Part shown: positions 1 through 10,500 of the stretch, piece by piece
Numbering within the stretch: the stretch's first letter is position 1
Layout: each line of letters starts with the position of its first letter
DNA from: Symsagittifera roscoffensis
Taxonomy: Eukaryota > Xenacoelomorpha > Acoela > Convolutidae
Direction of reading: 5' to 3'
Length of the DNA stretch: 64,000 nucleotides
NCBI RefSeq assembly: GCF_963678635.1
Contig: NC_087070.1
Location: 19,997,318 to 20,061,317 of the forward strand
Translations under genes and position numbers: made by a program
The notes under the pieces: model-generated
What the model was told of the DNA's origin: nothing
The model's input: the letters and a program-made list of their open reading frames with translations, nothing else
The model's database searches: none

Positions 1-805
1 TAAATATGTTTTTGAGATACTGAAGTTACTCAATATCGTGTTTTCGCACTTCATGTCACTGAGGTTGAAGCTTGATTTGGGCGAAAAAACAGAGTGAAAA
101 TATTCATTCAAAAGGTCAAAAGGTTCACTTTTTCTTTGGCTTTGGAAACAGCTATTTCGTCCTTGATCATAGTCTTTGGGAAAGTTTCTGATTTTTTCAT
201 ACTCTTAAAGTGTTTGAAAATTAAATGTGTGTTACGAGTGGACATCAAATTTTCCTGATAGTTTACTCGATCTTCCTCTAATGCTTCTTCCACCATTTTA
301 TCTAGAGATAGAATGAGATTTCTGCGGTAGCTTGTAGGTTTCAATTTGTATATTCTAGTTTGTGTTCGCAGTTTGTTCATGAGGTTTGAGGTACTTGGCG
401 TAACCCATGGCGGAAGTGATTGGCGGCGTCTTGTTCTTCTAGGCACATGTTGGTTTACCAAATTTTCCAAATAGTCGTAACGTTCCTTGCACATTCTATT
501 GATGTTTGTGTGACATACTGGTGAGAAAGGCTCACTTAGTAATGATTTCTTGATTTCGTTATAGTCCACGCTACCGAAGCTTCGAAAATTTTCAATAGCG
601 ACTTTTACCTCATGGTGAGGACATTCAATTAGAATGCCGATTGCTTTGTGGTCGGAGCAATTGTAGATTTTTGAGAAATTTTCGTCAGGAGTCGCATGAA
701 TGTGACAATTTTTGAATAATGTAATGTCTAGGGTGTTTTTGCCACAAGTTGGAAAATCTATTGCCTGCTCGAACTGATGTTGCTCGATTAGTTCAATTAT
801 TGAGT
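1..805 (-). pseudogene. retrotransposon ORF2, endonuclease C-terminal part and linker to RT
   Basis: After the shift near 805 the minus strand stays open to 108. It contains 'CGKNTLDITLF', then 'NCSDHKAIGILIE', where SDH is the last catalytic motif of the endonuclease fold. Then comes the linker seen in many non-LTR elements ('VPRRTRRRQSLPPWVT', residues 'KLRTQTRIYKLK', then a helical basic stretch to 'SKAKEKVNLLTF'). A further one-base shift near 112 restores 'LNEYFHSVFSPKSSFNL', the segment that normally precedes the RT fingers. The RT itself is outside the window. Confidence 0.7.
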
Positions 806-1285
806 TTCTTCATTTTCCGTGCTACTATAGTCAATCCAGTTTGCATTTGGAAAACTTACATCTCCGCAAATAAGTGTTGCAGTTGATTGATTTGATTTCT
901 CGATTTCATTTAAAATTTGTGCGAAATTGCTTAGACAACAGCGATTTTTGCTGCTCGAAGGTGGATTGTAAAAGCAGCAGACAAAAATTCGCTTATCGCT
1001 TATTTGGATGCTGCAAGTTAAACAACATTCAGGTTGCTTATTTGGCAATAATTTAGATGAAAATGTTTGTTTCACTGTTATTAGTACTCCACCGTGCAAA
1101 TTTTGATCTCTGGCTGTTTGTCGTTCTAATCTATAAATACTGTATTCATTTAGCATTAATTCAGTTGATGCAATGTTTTCATTTAACCAAGTCTCGCAGA
1201 GACATATTATGTCATAGTTTGAGGTTGCTATAGCATTTGCAAACTTCATTCGTCGTTCGAGATTTATGAGACTTCTTACATTCAT
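797..1285 (-). pseudogene. retrotransposon ORF2, APE-like endonuclease N-terminal part
   Basis: The frame starts MNVRSL, followed by a 'DIICLCETWLNENI' block; Asn of NVRSL and Glu of ETWL are the first two catalytic positions of exonuclease/endonuclease/phosphatase-fold retrotransposon endonucleases. Later 'HGGVLITVK', 'VCCFYNPPSSS' and 'LICGDVSFPNANW' match the GG-, Y-P-P- and GD-N strands of the same fold. The enzyme nicks target DNA for target-primed reverse transcription. The frame breaks at a one-base shift near 805; the rest of the domain continues in the next frame and includes the SDH motif (about 620-650). Confidence 0.8.
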
Positions 1286-1309
1286 TTGCAGGATGTTGAG
1301 AAAGCCTAG

Positions 1310-1693
1310 TCAAGCATCATCTGCTTGTTCTACTTCTATCATCTCTTTTTTCCCATCATTGAACAGCTCGACGTTCCTGATTTTGATTTTCTCCTTGGGA
1401 ACTCCTTCGTCTAGAAGTTCTCTTTGTCTTTTTAAGCATAGGTTTTCCTTCCTCGCATCTTCTTTCGATAATGCTGACAGAAGGTAAATTTCCTCATCTC
1501 GCAGCTCATCTCTTTTTTCGAAGCTCTTTGCCAGCACCAATCGTGCTTCATGTTCCGTTGACAGAGTTATTAATAAGGTTCTTGACTTGATGCGCTCTTT
1601 GCTGAATTTCCCTAGCCTTTTTATTTCTTCAATTTGTGGTTTACCTCCTAAGTTTTTTAGTACCTCATGTACTTTTTCGGTTGTGGGACACAA
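1310..1693 (-). pseudogene. retrotransposon ORF1, C-terminal part
   Basis: A 127-residue open frame, rich in Lys, Glu and Arg, with the pattern 'IKRLGKFSKERIKSRTLLITL' followed by 'ARLVLAKSFEKRDELR' and a basic helix 'KENLCLKRQRELLDEG'. This resembles the RNA-binding C-terminal part of ORF1 proteins in CR1/L2-like non-LTR elements, where an 'R-x-G' strand is followed by a repeat-sequence-binding helix. It ends in TGA only eight codons upstream of, and in the same frame as, the ORF2 start at 1285. The 1700-1910 gap between this frame and the zinc finger is coding-like but frameshifted. Confidence 0.6.
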
Positions 1694-1910
1694 TTTTCGC
1701 CTTTTGATTTCTCGGGATCTTCTCTGATCCCCTTTATACGGAAACTTTTATTGATATTATGATGTATTTCTTGTTTTACTTCTTTTCCAGTTCCTGGTTG
1801 AGCTTTCATATTTTTAACAGGTTTCACACTGAGTACATCTGCAAAGCTTTTTTCCAGTTTTTCGCATGTGATTTTTGTAGCGTTTTCGACTTTTTTATCA
1901 ACAAATGCCG

Positions 1911-2206
1911 TCAGCCTTTTTCCATAACTTCAAGACGTGCTTGTATTCCCTCACTCTCTTTTTCAATTTTATCGTTCATTTGCACCATGGTCCTACACTT
2001 TATGAAGTTATCTCTTTCGTTATTAGTTACACATGTGTCGCATAGAAGCATTGCGTTTAAACCCAAGTCTTTTATGCCATTGATGGCGGTGTTAGTAAGA
2101 CCAGTGCAGGTGCTCTCAAGATGCATTTGAGCATTGCAAGATACACAACTGAAACATCTGTCCCTGGCATTTATGGGTTTTTGCACGTTTTGCAGTTTTT
2201 AGTCAT
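1911..2206 (-). pseudogene. retrotransposon ORF1, PHD-like zinc-finger domain
   Basis: The frame opens with ATG at 2206, gives MTKNCKTCKNP, shifts by one base near 2175 and continues as the 91-residue reading frame ending at 1911. Across the shift the cysteines and histidine fall as C-x2-C, C-x2-C-x2-C, H, C and a final C-x2-C, the spacing of a PHD-type zinc finger. Such fingers occur in ORF1 of several animal non-LTR elements, where ORF1 protein binds the element RNA. After the finger the chain becomes charged (NERDNFIKCR..., EKESEG...), probably the start of a coiled coil. Frameshifted, so not functional as it stands. Confidence 0.65.
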
Positions 2207-2265
2207 ATTGGTGGATACAGAGAGATATTGGAGGATAAAGAGAAAATGGGATAGAGAAAATTTAT

Positions 2266-2960
2266 TTACAATTTGATCCAAGCCTGGACAATAAAGCCCA
2301 GTCCCGTCACGAATTGAAATTTGAACCCACAAGTTTTTTTCTGTTCTCTTTTCCTTCGTGCTTCTCGTTGTTTTTTTGACGGTTTCTTTTTCTTCTTTAA
2401 GATATCACTCAAGTTGCTATTTTTGTTTCGTATTATAGCTAAAGTTTTGATTTCAAGTGCGGTTTCTTGATGTAGTTCTCTGTATCCTTCAAGTAGATCT
2501 TCGTCCTGTTGTTTAGAATTCGAAATTATGTCAGTTGTAATTTGAACAACTGGTATCGGAAGTTTCTTTAGATCTTCAAGAATATAGGGTGCACCGTCTC
2601 TCTGACAATAGACAAGGCCTTCAATTCGAGGATGCGAATTGATTAGGGGTTTGGTTTCTGATACTAGTTGATTGGCAGTAAGTGGAGTCCTGGATTGAAT
2701 AGATGTTTTGAAATCGAATTGTTTATAACGTCATGCCAGATAATTACAGACTCGTTTCTATTAATTTCGTCTCTCAAGATGTTTCGTACGATTTTATTCG
2801 ATTTCGATTTGGGATGAAACGTTACTCCCTTGTAATGGATGACGTCTTCTTGCAGTTCCTCGTTTCCTCCTACTGATGCCAAATCTTCAAGTGCCAGATG
2901 TAATGAGCTCGCATGAATAATCACAACCATGAAAAAAGGGTCACCACGGCTACCCCGCAA
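2266..2960 (-). pseudogene. unrecognised ORF with basic tail, upstream of the retrotransposon ORF1
   Basis: Minus-strand frame 2960-2664 (98 codons) runs into a second frame, open from about 2690 to the stop at 2266, by a single one-base shift near 2690. Joined by eye it is roughly 230 residues: an N-terminal part with 'ASSLHLALEDL', a conserved-looking core 'VIIWHDVINNSISKH', then 'GLVYCQRDGAPYILEDL', 'YRELHQETALEIKTL' and a Lys/Arg-rich tail 'KKKKKPSKKQREARRKR'. I do not recognise the family. It ends 60 nt before ORF1 of the adjacent element on the same strand, so it may be an additional ORF of that retrotransposon or an independent insertion. Confidence 0.5.
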
Positions 2961-3004
2961 ATCATTTAACCTGAAACTATTTAATAAGCTATTTCAGGTT
3001 ACTT

Positions 3005-3490
3005 TGTTTTGTAGCTTGGTTTTAAATCGCTGAGATTATGCAGCAGTTTTTTCGGAGCAAATTAAGGCAATTTCAATGATGTCCTTAGAAAAGCAGTTTA
3101 ACTGGAGTGTGGAACGCACATTTTTAAGATCGAAATTCAACTATTCTGCCGCACTACGGAAAAGTAAATCGTTTATCGGAATGGTGAAAGGAATTGAATT
3201 GAAATTTGCTACATATCTATATGAGTATTTTACTATCAAAAAGCAAGCTTTCACAAATAAAATGAGGCTACCGACCTTTATTCATAGAATAAATCAACGA
3301 ACATAGCAAATAATTTTTGATAACCAATGTTCAACTGCTTCTCTAAAAAAATGTTTTTTTTTCATCTGACCTCAGAAAAATGGAATTCGTTGCCTTGTAA
3401 TTTACGATATTTTGATTTTACCTGTACCACATCAACGTTCAACAATAAAGTAAAAGAGTTCTGCACTACTGATATGAAATCTATTCCTAT
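3005..3490 (+). mobile_element. non-LTR retrotransposon 3' end (plus strand)
   Basis: Plus-strand frames 3076-3306 and 3327-3490 read 'LKFATYLYEYFTIKKQAF', 'MRLPTFIHRINQRT' and, after a frame break, 'EKWNSLPCNLRYF...TFNNKVKEF'. The W-N-S-L-P plus TF-x-x-K-x-K pattern is the classic C-terminal end of ORF2 in CR1/L2/Rex-type elements, after the reverse transcriptase. Only this tail is present. It faces a second copy on the opposite strand (3505-3650). Confidence 0.65.
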
Positions 3491-3650
3491 ATGCTACATG
3501 CGTTTATATAGGATTAGATTTCATTTCAGTAGTGTAGAACTCGTTGAATTTTTTCTTGTACATTGATGTGGTTATACCAAAATTTCGTAAGTTTCTGGGG
3601 AGCGAATTCCATTTTTTGACGTCAGACGAAAAAAGCTTTTTTTAAAGTAG
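3335..3650. repeat. long imperfect inverted repeat (hairpin) of two retrotransposon tails
   Basis: The left arm (about 3335-3489) and right arm (about 3502-3650) are reverse complements with scattered mismatches; the innermost 35 bases (from 'gagttctgcactactga' to 'attcctata') pair almost perfectly across a loop of about 12 bases around 3493-3502. Confidence 0.7.
3505..3650 (-). mobile_element. non-LTR retrotransposon 3' end, inverted partner copy
   Basis: The reverse complement reads 'KWNSLPRNLRNFGITT' and 'KKKFNEFYTTEMK', the same retrotransposon C-terminus as in the plus-strand copy just to the left, at perhaps 75-80% nucleotide identity by eye. The two copies are tail to tail with about a dozen bases between them. 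Confidence 0.6.
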
Positions 3651-4227
3651 AGAATACATGGTTTGAATTCCTTTTTCAATAGTTGATTTGCAATTATATG
3701 TTCAGTTTTGACAATGTTCTAATAATTTTACGTTGCTTACAATTTATACGGGTGTACCAAAATTTTTTTAAATTCAGTTTTGTTCCTAAATTGATGATTT
3801 TTTTGATGTACTAAAAACTTGACTTGACTAATACATTGACTATTCTGTATAGTAATTAAAGTGTTTCTTCATCAACAAATAATCGAGAAGAATAGCCCAT
3901 TGGCAAGTGTCTAGACGCCTGTAAAAACTGATGAGAAGTCTTTTTAAATGCATTTAAATAGCCTTGGTAAGGTCCTGTTGGCGGACCGTCCTGCGAAGGA
4001 AGGGCCAATTTTAATTGGGTTTCATTTTTCTTTGTATTGTTCAAACGTGCACGGACTGTCGTCTGAGAGAAGGGCCTGCTCTAATTAACGAGTATTCATT
4101 TGACCTATAAATTTCACTTAACAAATTTGTCTGCGCAACTATTGTATACATCATACTGTAACTGTAATAATGGAACTGCATTTTCTAGAACTCGTTGCTT
4201 ACAATCGGTAAGAAAAGTGTTCTTCAG
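3650..4227. other. spacer upstream of the PP2C gene
   Basis: AT-rich, no supported gene. Between about 3965 and 4085 a GC-richer motif (cggaccgtc ... gaagggcc) occurs twice about 80 bases apart, probably a transposon remnant. A TATAAA at about 4106 lies 129 bases before the PP2C start codon and could be a promoter element, but one such match in AT-rich DNA is weak evidence. Confidence 0.4.
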
Positions 4228-4234
4228 GTAGGTA
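4216..4234 (+). promoter_or_regulatory. 3' splice acceptor just upstream of PP2C start codon (possible trans-splice site)
   Basis: The sequence tgttcttcag ends at 4227, only seven bases before the ATG at 4235. It is a good 3' splice site with no obvious matching donor nearby. Either a 5'-UTR intron ends here or the message receives a spliced leader. The COX18 start codon at 30742 has the same arrangement. Confidence 0.4.
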
Positions 4235-4529
4235 ATGGGGAGAACGGTAGCTTGCTTACGAGTCTGCGCTGATGCACAACAGGGGTGTCGGAGATATATG
4301 GAAGACTTCGTTGATCTACGTTATGAGAAAGACAAGAATGGAAATACGATTGCTTTCTTTGCCGTCTTCGATGGTCACGGAGGCAAAGAGGCTGCATTAT
4401 TTGCTCGAAACAGATTATGGACGAACTTAAGAAGACGACCTACTTTCTACTCGGAAAGCCCAGAAAAAGTTTGCAAAACTATCAGTGATGTGTTCCTGGA
4501 AACGCACGAATCCATGTGGCCGCACAGGG
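4235..4529 (+). CDS. PPM1D: PPM1D-like exon 1
   Basis: Codes residues 1-98 and one base of codon 99: the first metal-binding strand (RYMED) and [10 protein letters not shown]. The exon ends before gttagt. Joined to exon 2 it gives 'MWPHREKWPMT', the same length as human 'MWKKLAEWPKT', which fixes the junction. Confidence 0.92.
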
Positions 4530-7500
4530 GTTAGTAGATATTGTGTTCAAAAACGAACTTTGTAATTGAAAATCAAAAAGACAGGTGTACGTCATTTGGT
4601 TAGATTTTCAAGGTTGCATTGATCAACACTGTAATTGAAAATCAAAAAGACAGGTGTACGTCATCTGGTTATATTTTCAAGGTTGCAGTGGTGTATAAAA
4701 CCTTGAAACGGTGGGAGTCGATGCGGAAAAGCGTATAATTGACAAATTTATTTAATAATGGTTATCTTTTTCAATCGGCAGCTTTAAAGATTCAGGTGCC
4801 GCCGTCACTAGAACTGAGGTATTTACAAGACTGCTCGGTAAGATTTTGAGTGCGTGTACCGAGGAACTCAGGGCAACTAGTTTTTAAGTGTAATGAACGT
4901 AGTGAAGATTCTTATATAGGTCTTGCTGATTTTTTTTTTCGTTTTTATCAGGAAAAAGTCTTAAAATTTGTGCACGCTCAATTTAGATTTTTCGCGGTTT
5001 GACTTGTAATTTCTTTTCAAGTTCAGTACATTTTTTTTGTTAAAAGGAAGGCAAACTCCACCATTGAACAGCAAAGTTGTAAAGGTCACGAAAAACGTGA
5101 TCGACTTCTAATTTCGAAAATGATCAGATTTCCCAGCGAAATAAAAGTTTAACCTATTGATCCAGTGTACTCAAATTGGGTTAATTTTAATTTAAAAATG
5201 TCCATCATAAATTGTTTTATAAAGTCAAAGAGCTTTAGGCCATTTAATTTTTAATTTGAAATTCAAAAGCTGTAGATTGAATGTAAAGTTTGAATTTATT
5301 TCACTTTTCCGTTTATGTCGTAAAAAGTTTTGGCCTACATTATAGAAAGGGAGATTTAAAAACGTTTTTACTACCTTGACGAGTTGCTACTCAGGTTTCA
5401 TTATCTTTTTGACCGTTTGATAGAATTTTTTTCCTATTCTAATTTCCTTTTCTATTGTCTTTCCAAGATGTTTTTTTTTACTAGCGATCAGCGTAATGTG
5501 TTATTACGAACCTTCTTTTTTCTAACCTAGCTCGCAAATAAAAGTGTCCATTAAAAATATTCACTTATTTGGAAATTTCACTATAGCATTGGAAATTGCA
5601 TAGCATCTTTGTGCATAGCATGCTTTATGGTACCTATTAAACGTCCGTGGCTGGGTGGTTAATGCAGTGGATTTTAAATCTCGAGGTCGCAGGTTGGAAT
5701 CTTAGTCGTAGCCGAATTTTTACTAATTTGAGGCTTATTTCGGATTTTTCTTTTTGCACTTTCTAGGGCTGTTTTCTGTCGTTTTCTCGCTTGTGTTTGC
5801 GAACAGAAGATTCGCCTATGTGTTAAAACTTGTTGTTTTCATCTTACTAGATCTATTTCTTTAGAGTTTTTCGATTTTTCGAATAAGTATTTGCTTTTAT
5901 TGTATATATGTGGTGCGGAGACCTGCTTCGCCTCTCTCTTGAAAATATTATATGATGAATCTTATTCCACACTATTACTGCTCTTGCGGCAATTTTTTTT
6001 CGGTTTAGTTGCAATAAGCAAGGGTATTATAATTGGGTACTAAGACTTTTTTCACGTAAACAACTTGTCCACAGGACTCATCTGGACTCGTGGTACCTTG
6101 GTTCATAATGAATTCAAATTTTTTAGTGTGTCCTGAACACTTAGCCTGGAGCAACAAACATGCCTGGGACGGCAAAGGTCTCGGGTTCGAATCTGACTAG
6201 GACCTGTTTTTTTCCAAACGGTAAATATTCCGGTTCAAAAAAATGCGGGCTATTATTTGTCTGCTTATGTTTTATCGGCTTTGTTGCCAGATCTAAGAAT
6301 AGTTTTTTTTGCTAAACAATTTTCACCAGCTGGTTTAAGTGTTGTAGCATTTTGAAAATCCGGCCGAATCAAAATTTGTTTTATTACTGGTTGTAATTTT
6401 ACCAAGTCATTTTCTCAATCTTTTTTTTTTTCGATTTTTTTTTGTTTTTTTTTAATCGGGTTAATAAGTTTAGGCTTGATTTATATCAACTTAGTGGCCT
6501 CTTTTTGCGTCGTTCGGGGAACAAAAAAATTTCGTGTGCGTGCGTGTGCTCTAAGAGAAAAAGGGACGAATAATTAATTAATTAGTATTTGGGCATGAAA
6601 GGTTTCTGCTCAGGTGCTTTTGGCCTTCTTACCGCATGGTGATTATCAAATCAATTTCAATCAACCAACCGGCGCATCTGGAGAAGAGGTGACACAACTG
6701 CTTAAGACCGTTTTTTTATTTGCAATTTTTTTGACAAAAACGAGCTGAGCTTCGCCTTTGTGTTGATTTTTTGATGAGTTGACAGTCATTTTGTTTTAGT
6801 TAAAAGTATGAACCAATCTCAGAGAAGAAACGTGGCAAATTGTCTCAAATCCGTCCACACGAGAATGTTAAATTTCATCAACGATTCGGCGCATCTGGCG
6901 TAGGGGTAGCACACTGCTTGTGACGGCAAAAGCTTGTGGTTCGAATCCGGCCGTGCCTGTTTCTTTTTGCAAGCTAGAGTTTGTGCTTTTTTGGAATATC
7001 GCACGACTGTTTTTTCGTCCGCTTGGCTACCGTAGCCCGGATTGTTTTTGAAGACTCAGCTTTCTTCCAAGCCCGGGAGTTCGATTCCAGTCAAAACCTG
7101 TTTTCTTTGGGAATTTTTTGGCTAGTTTAGATCATTGACTGTCTACTGATTTTTTGTTGGCTTAGTTCCACAGAAAGGGATTTCTTGGAATTGAAAGACT
7201 GTTTCTAGCATTCCAAAAGCTCCTTGTTAAATATTAATTGTTGTAAGCTATTTTGTTCCAGATATTTGATGCTGATTTTGCAGTTTGTGTAGTAAGGTTT
7301 TAATCTATCCATTATCTATCTATATATCTAGCTTTTAGTATATATTTGAATGCGGTATTCACTACGTCGCCATGTTTAAGCTTTTTCAATTGAATATTTG
7401 TGCAAATATAAGGAAAGAATTTTTGCACATTGAAGCTTTTCGCATATTGCAATGATTAAGATTTTCCAGTTTGATTTATGTGTTTTTTTCACCAACTTTG

Positions 7501-10500
7501 AAAATAGCAACCAAGTAGGGGAATGCTATCAGGGTTTTCCTGATATTTTAGCATTTGTAAGGAAAGAATTTTTGCACATTGAAGCTTTTCGCATATTGCA
7601 ATGGTTTAGATTTTCCAGTTTGATTTAAGTGTTTTTTTCACCAACCTTGAAAATAGCAACCAAGTAGGGGAATGCTATCAGGGTTTTCCCTGGATGTTGT
7701 GAATCTGGCCTTCAATTATGAATAACCAAATCCTTTTAGCTTACGAGATACGACGATTTTTCGAGATAAACCTTGGTTCATAATGAATTCAAATTTTTTA
7801 GTGTGTACTGAACACTTAGCCTGGAGCAAAAAATATGCCTGGGACGGCAAAGGTCTCGGGTTCGAATCTGACTAGGACCTGTTTTTTTTCCAAACGGTAA
7901 ATATTCCGGTTCAAAAAATTGCGGGCTATTATTTTTCTGCTTATGTTTTATCGGCTTTGTTGCCAGATCTAAGAATAGTTTTTTTTTGCTAAACAGTTTT
8001 CACTAGCTGGTTTAAGTGTTGTAGCATTTTGAAAATCCGGCCGAATCAAAATTTGTTTTAATACTGGTTGTAATTTTACCAAGTCAATTTCTCAATCTTT
8101 TTTTTCGATTTTTTTTGTTTTTTTTTATCGGGTTAATAAGTTTAGGCTTGATTTATATCAACTTAGTGGCCTCTTTTTGCGTCGTTCGGGGAACAAAAAA
8201 AATTTCATGTGCGTGCGTGTGCTCTAAGAGAAAAAGGGACGAATAATTAATTAATTAGTATTTGGGCATGAAAGGTTTCTGCTCAGGTGCTTTTGGCCTT
8301 CTTACCGCATGGTGATTATCAAATCAATTTCAATCAACCAACCGGCGCATCTGGAGAAGAGGTGACACAACTGCTTAAGACCGTTTATTTATTTGCAATT
8401 TTTTTGACAAAAACGAGCTGAGCTTCGCCTTTGTGTTGATTTTTTGATGAGTTGACAGTCATTTTGTTTTAGTTAAAAGTATGAACCAATCTCAGAGAAG
8501 AAACGTGGCAAATTGTCTCAAATCCGTCCACACGAGAATGTTAAATTTCATCAACGATTCGGCGCATCTGGCGTAGGGGTAGCACACTGCTTGTGACGGC
8601 AAAAGCTTGTGGTTCGAATCCGGCCGTGCCTGTTTCTTTTTGCAAGCTAGAGTTTGTGCTTTTTTGGAATATCGCACGACTGTTTTTTCGTCCGCTTGGC
8701 TACCGTAGCCCGGATTGTTTTTGAAGACTCAGCTTTCTTCCAAGCCCGGGAGTTCGATTCCAGTCAAAACCTGTTTTCTTTGGAAATTTTTTGGCTAGTT
8801 TAGATCATTGACTGTCTACTGATTTTTTGTTGGCTTAGTTCCACAGAAAGGGATTTCTTGGAATTGAAAGACTGTTTCTAGCATTCCAAAAGCTCCTTGT
8901 TAAATATTAATTGTTGTAAGCTATTTTGTTCCAGATATTTGATGCTGATTTTGCAGTTTGTGTAGTAAGGTTTTAATCTATCCATTATCTATCTATCTAT
9001 CTAGCTTTTAGTATATATTTGAATGCGGTATTCACTACGTCGCCATGTTTAAGCTTTTTCAATTGAATATTTGTGCAAATATAAGGAAAGAATTTTTGCA
9101 CATTGAAGCTTTTCGCATATTGCAATTATTAAGATTTTCCAGTTTGATTTATGTGTTTTTTTCACCAACTTTGAAAATAGCAACCAAGTAGGGGAATGCT
9201 ATCAGGGTTTTCCTGATATTTTAGCATTTGTAAGGAAAGAATTTTTGCACATTGAAGCTTTTCGCATATTGCAATGGTTTAGATTTTCCAGTTTGATTTA
9301 AGTGTTTTTTTAACCAACTTTGAAAATAGCAACCAAGTAGGGGAATGCTATCAGGGTTTTCCCTGGATGTTGTGAATCTGGCCTTCAATTATGAATAACC
9401 AAATCCTTTTAGCTTACGAGATACGACGATTTTTCGAGATAAACCTTGGTTCATAATGAATTCAAATTTTTTAGTGTGTCCTGAACACTTAGCCTGGAGC
9501 AAAAAATATGCCTGGGACGGCAAAGGTCTCGGGTTCGAATCTGACTAGGACCTGTTTTTTTTCCAAACGGTAAATATTCCGGTTCAAAAAATGCGGGCTA
9601 TTATTTTTCTGCTTATGTTTTATCGGCTTTGTTGCCAGATCTAAGAATAGTTTTTTTGCTAAACAGTTTTCACTAGCTGGTTTAAGTGTTGTAGCATTTT
9701 GAAAATCCGGCCGAATCAAAATTTGTTTTAATACTGGTTGTAATTTTACCAAGTCAATTTCTCAATCTTTTTTTTCGATTTTTTTTGTTTTTTTTTATCG
9801 GGTTAATAAGTTTAGGCTTGATTTATATCAACTTAGTGGCCTCTTTTTGCGTCGTTCGGGGAACAAAAAAAATTTCGTGTGCGTGCGTGTGCTCTAAGAG
9901 AAAAAGGGACGAATAATTAATTAATTAGTATTTGGGCATGAAAGGTTTCTGCTCAGGTGCTTTTGGCCTTCTTACCGCATGGTGATTATCAAATCAATTT
10001 CAATCAACCAACCGGCGCATCTGGAGAAGAGGTGACACAACTGCTTAAGACCGTTTTTTTATTTGCAATTTTTTTGACAAAAACGAGCTGAGCTTCGCCT
10101 TTGTGTTGATTTTTTGATGAGTTGACAGTCATTTTGTTTTAGTTAAAAGTATGAACCAATCTCAGAGAAGAAACGTGGCAAATTGTCTCAAATCCGTCCA
10201 CACGAGAATGTTAAATTTCGTCAACGATTCGGCGCATCTGGCGTAGGGGTAGCACACTGCTTGTGACGGCAAAAGCTTGTGGTTCGAATCCGGCCGTGCC
10301 TGTTTCTTTTTGCAAGCTAGAGTTTGTGCTTTTTTGGAATATCGCACGACTGTTTTTTCGTCCGCTTGGCTACCGTAGCCCGGATTGTTTTTGAAGACTC
10401 AGCTTTCTTCCAAGCCCGGGAGTTCGATTCCAGTCAAAACCTGTTTTCTTTGGAAATTTTTTGGCTAGTTTAGATCATTGACTGTCTACTGATTTTTTGT

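Larger units (their letters stand above)
1..2206 (-). mobile_element. non-LTR retrotransposon, 5' portion, truncated by window edge
   Basis: Read on the minus strand, this stretch gives in order a zinc-finger ORF1, an ORF1 C-terminal part, an endonuclease and the start of the endonuclease-RT linker, then leaves the window before the reverse transcriptase. That order is typical of CR1/L2/Rex-type non-LTR elements with an APE-like endonuclease. Several single-base frameshifts (near 2170-2190, 1700-1910, about 805 and about 112) show this copy is dead. No poly-A or 3' end is visible because it lies off the left edge. Clade assignment is inference from domain order only. Confidence 0.8.

Noticed and set aside
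3856-4044. 62-codon minus-strand frame
   Set aside because: Overlaps a repeated GC-richer motif, ends before the PP2C gene and shows no recognisable domain.
4106-4112. TATAAAT as the PPM1D promoter
   Set aside because: One TATA match in very AT-rich DNA is expected by chance; no initiator or other support.
6888-6957. Functional tRNA gene
   Set aside because: The T stem and anticodon stem do not pair properly, and the same degraded form recurs in all units.
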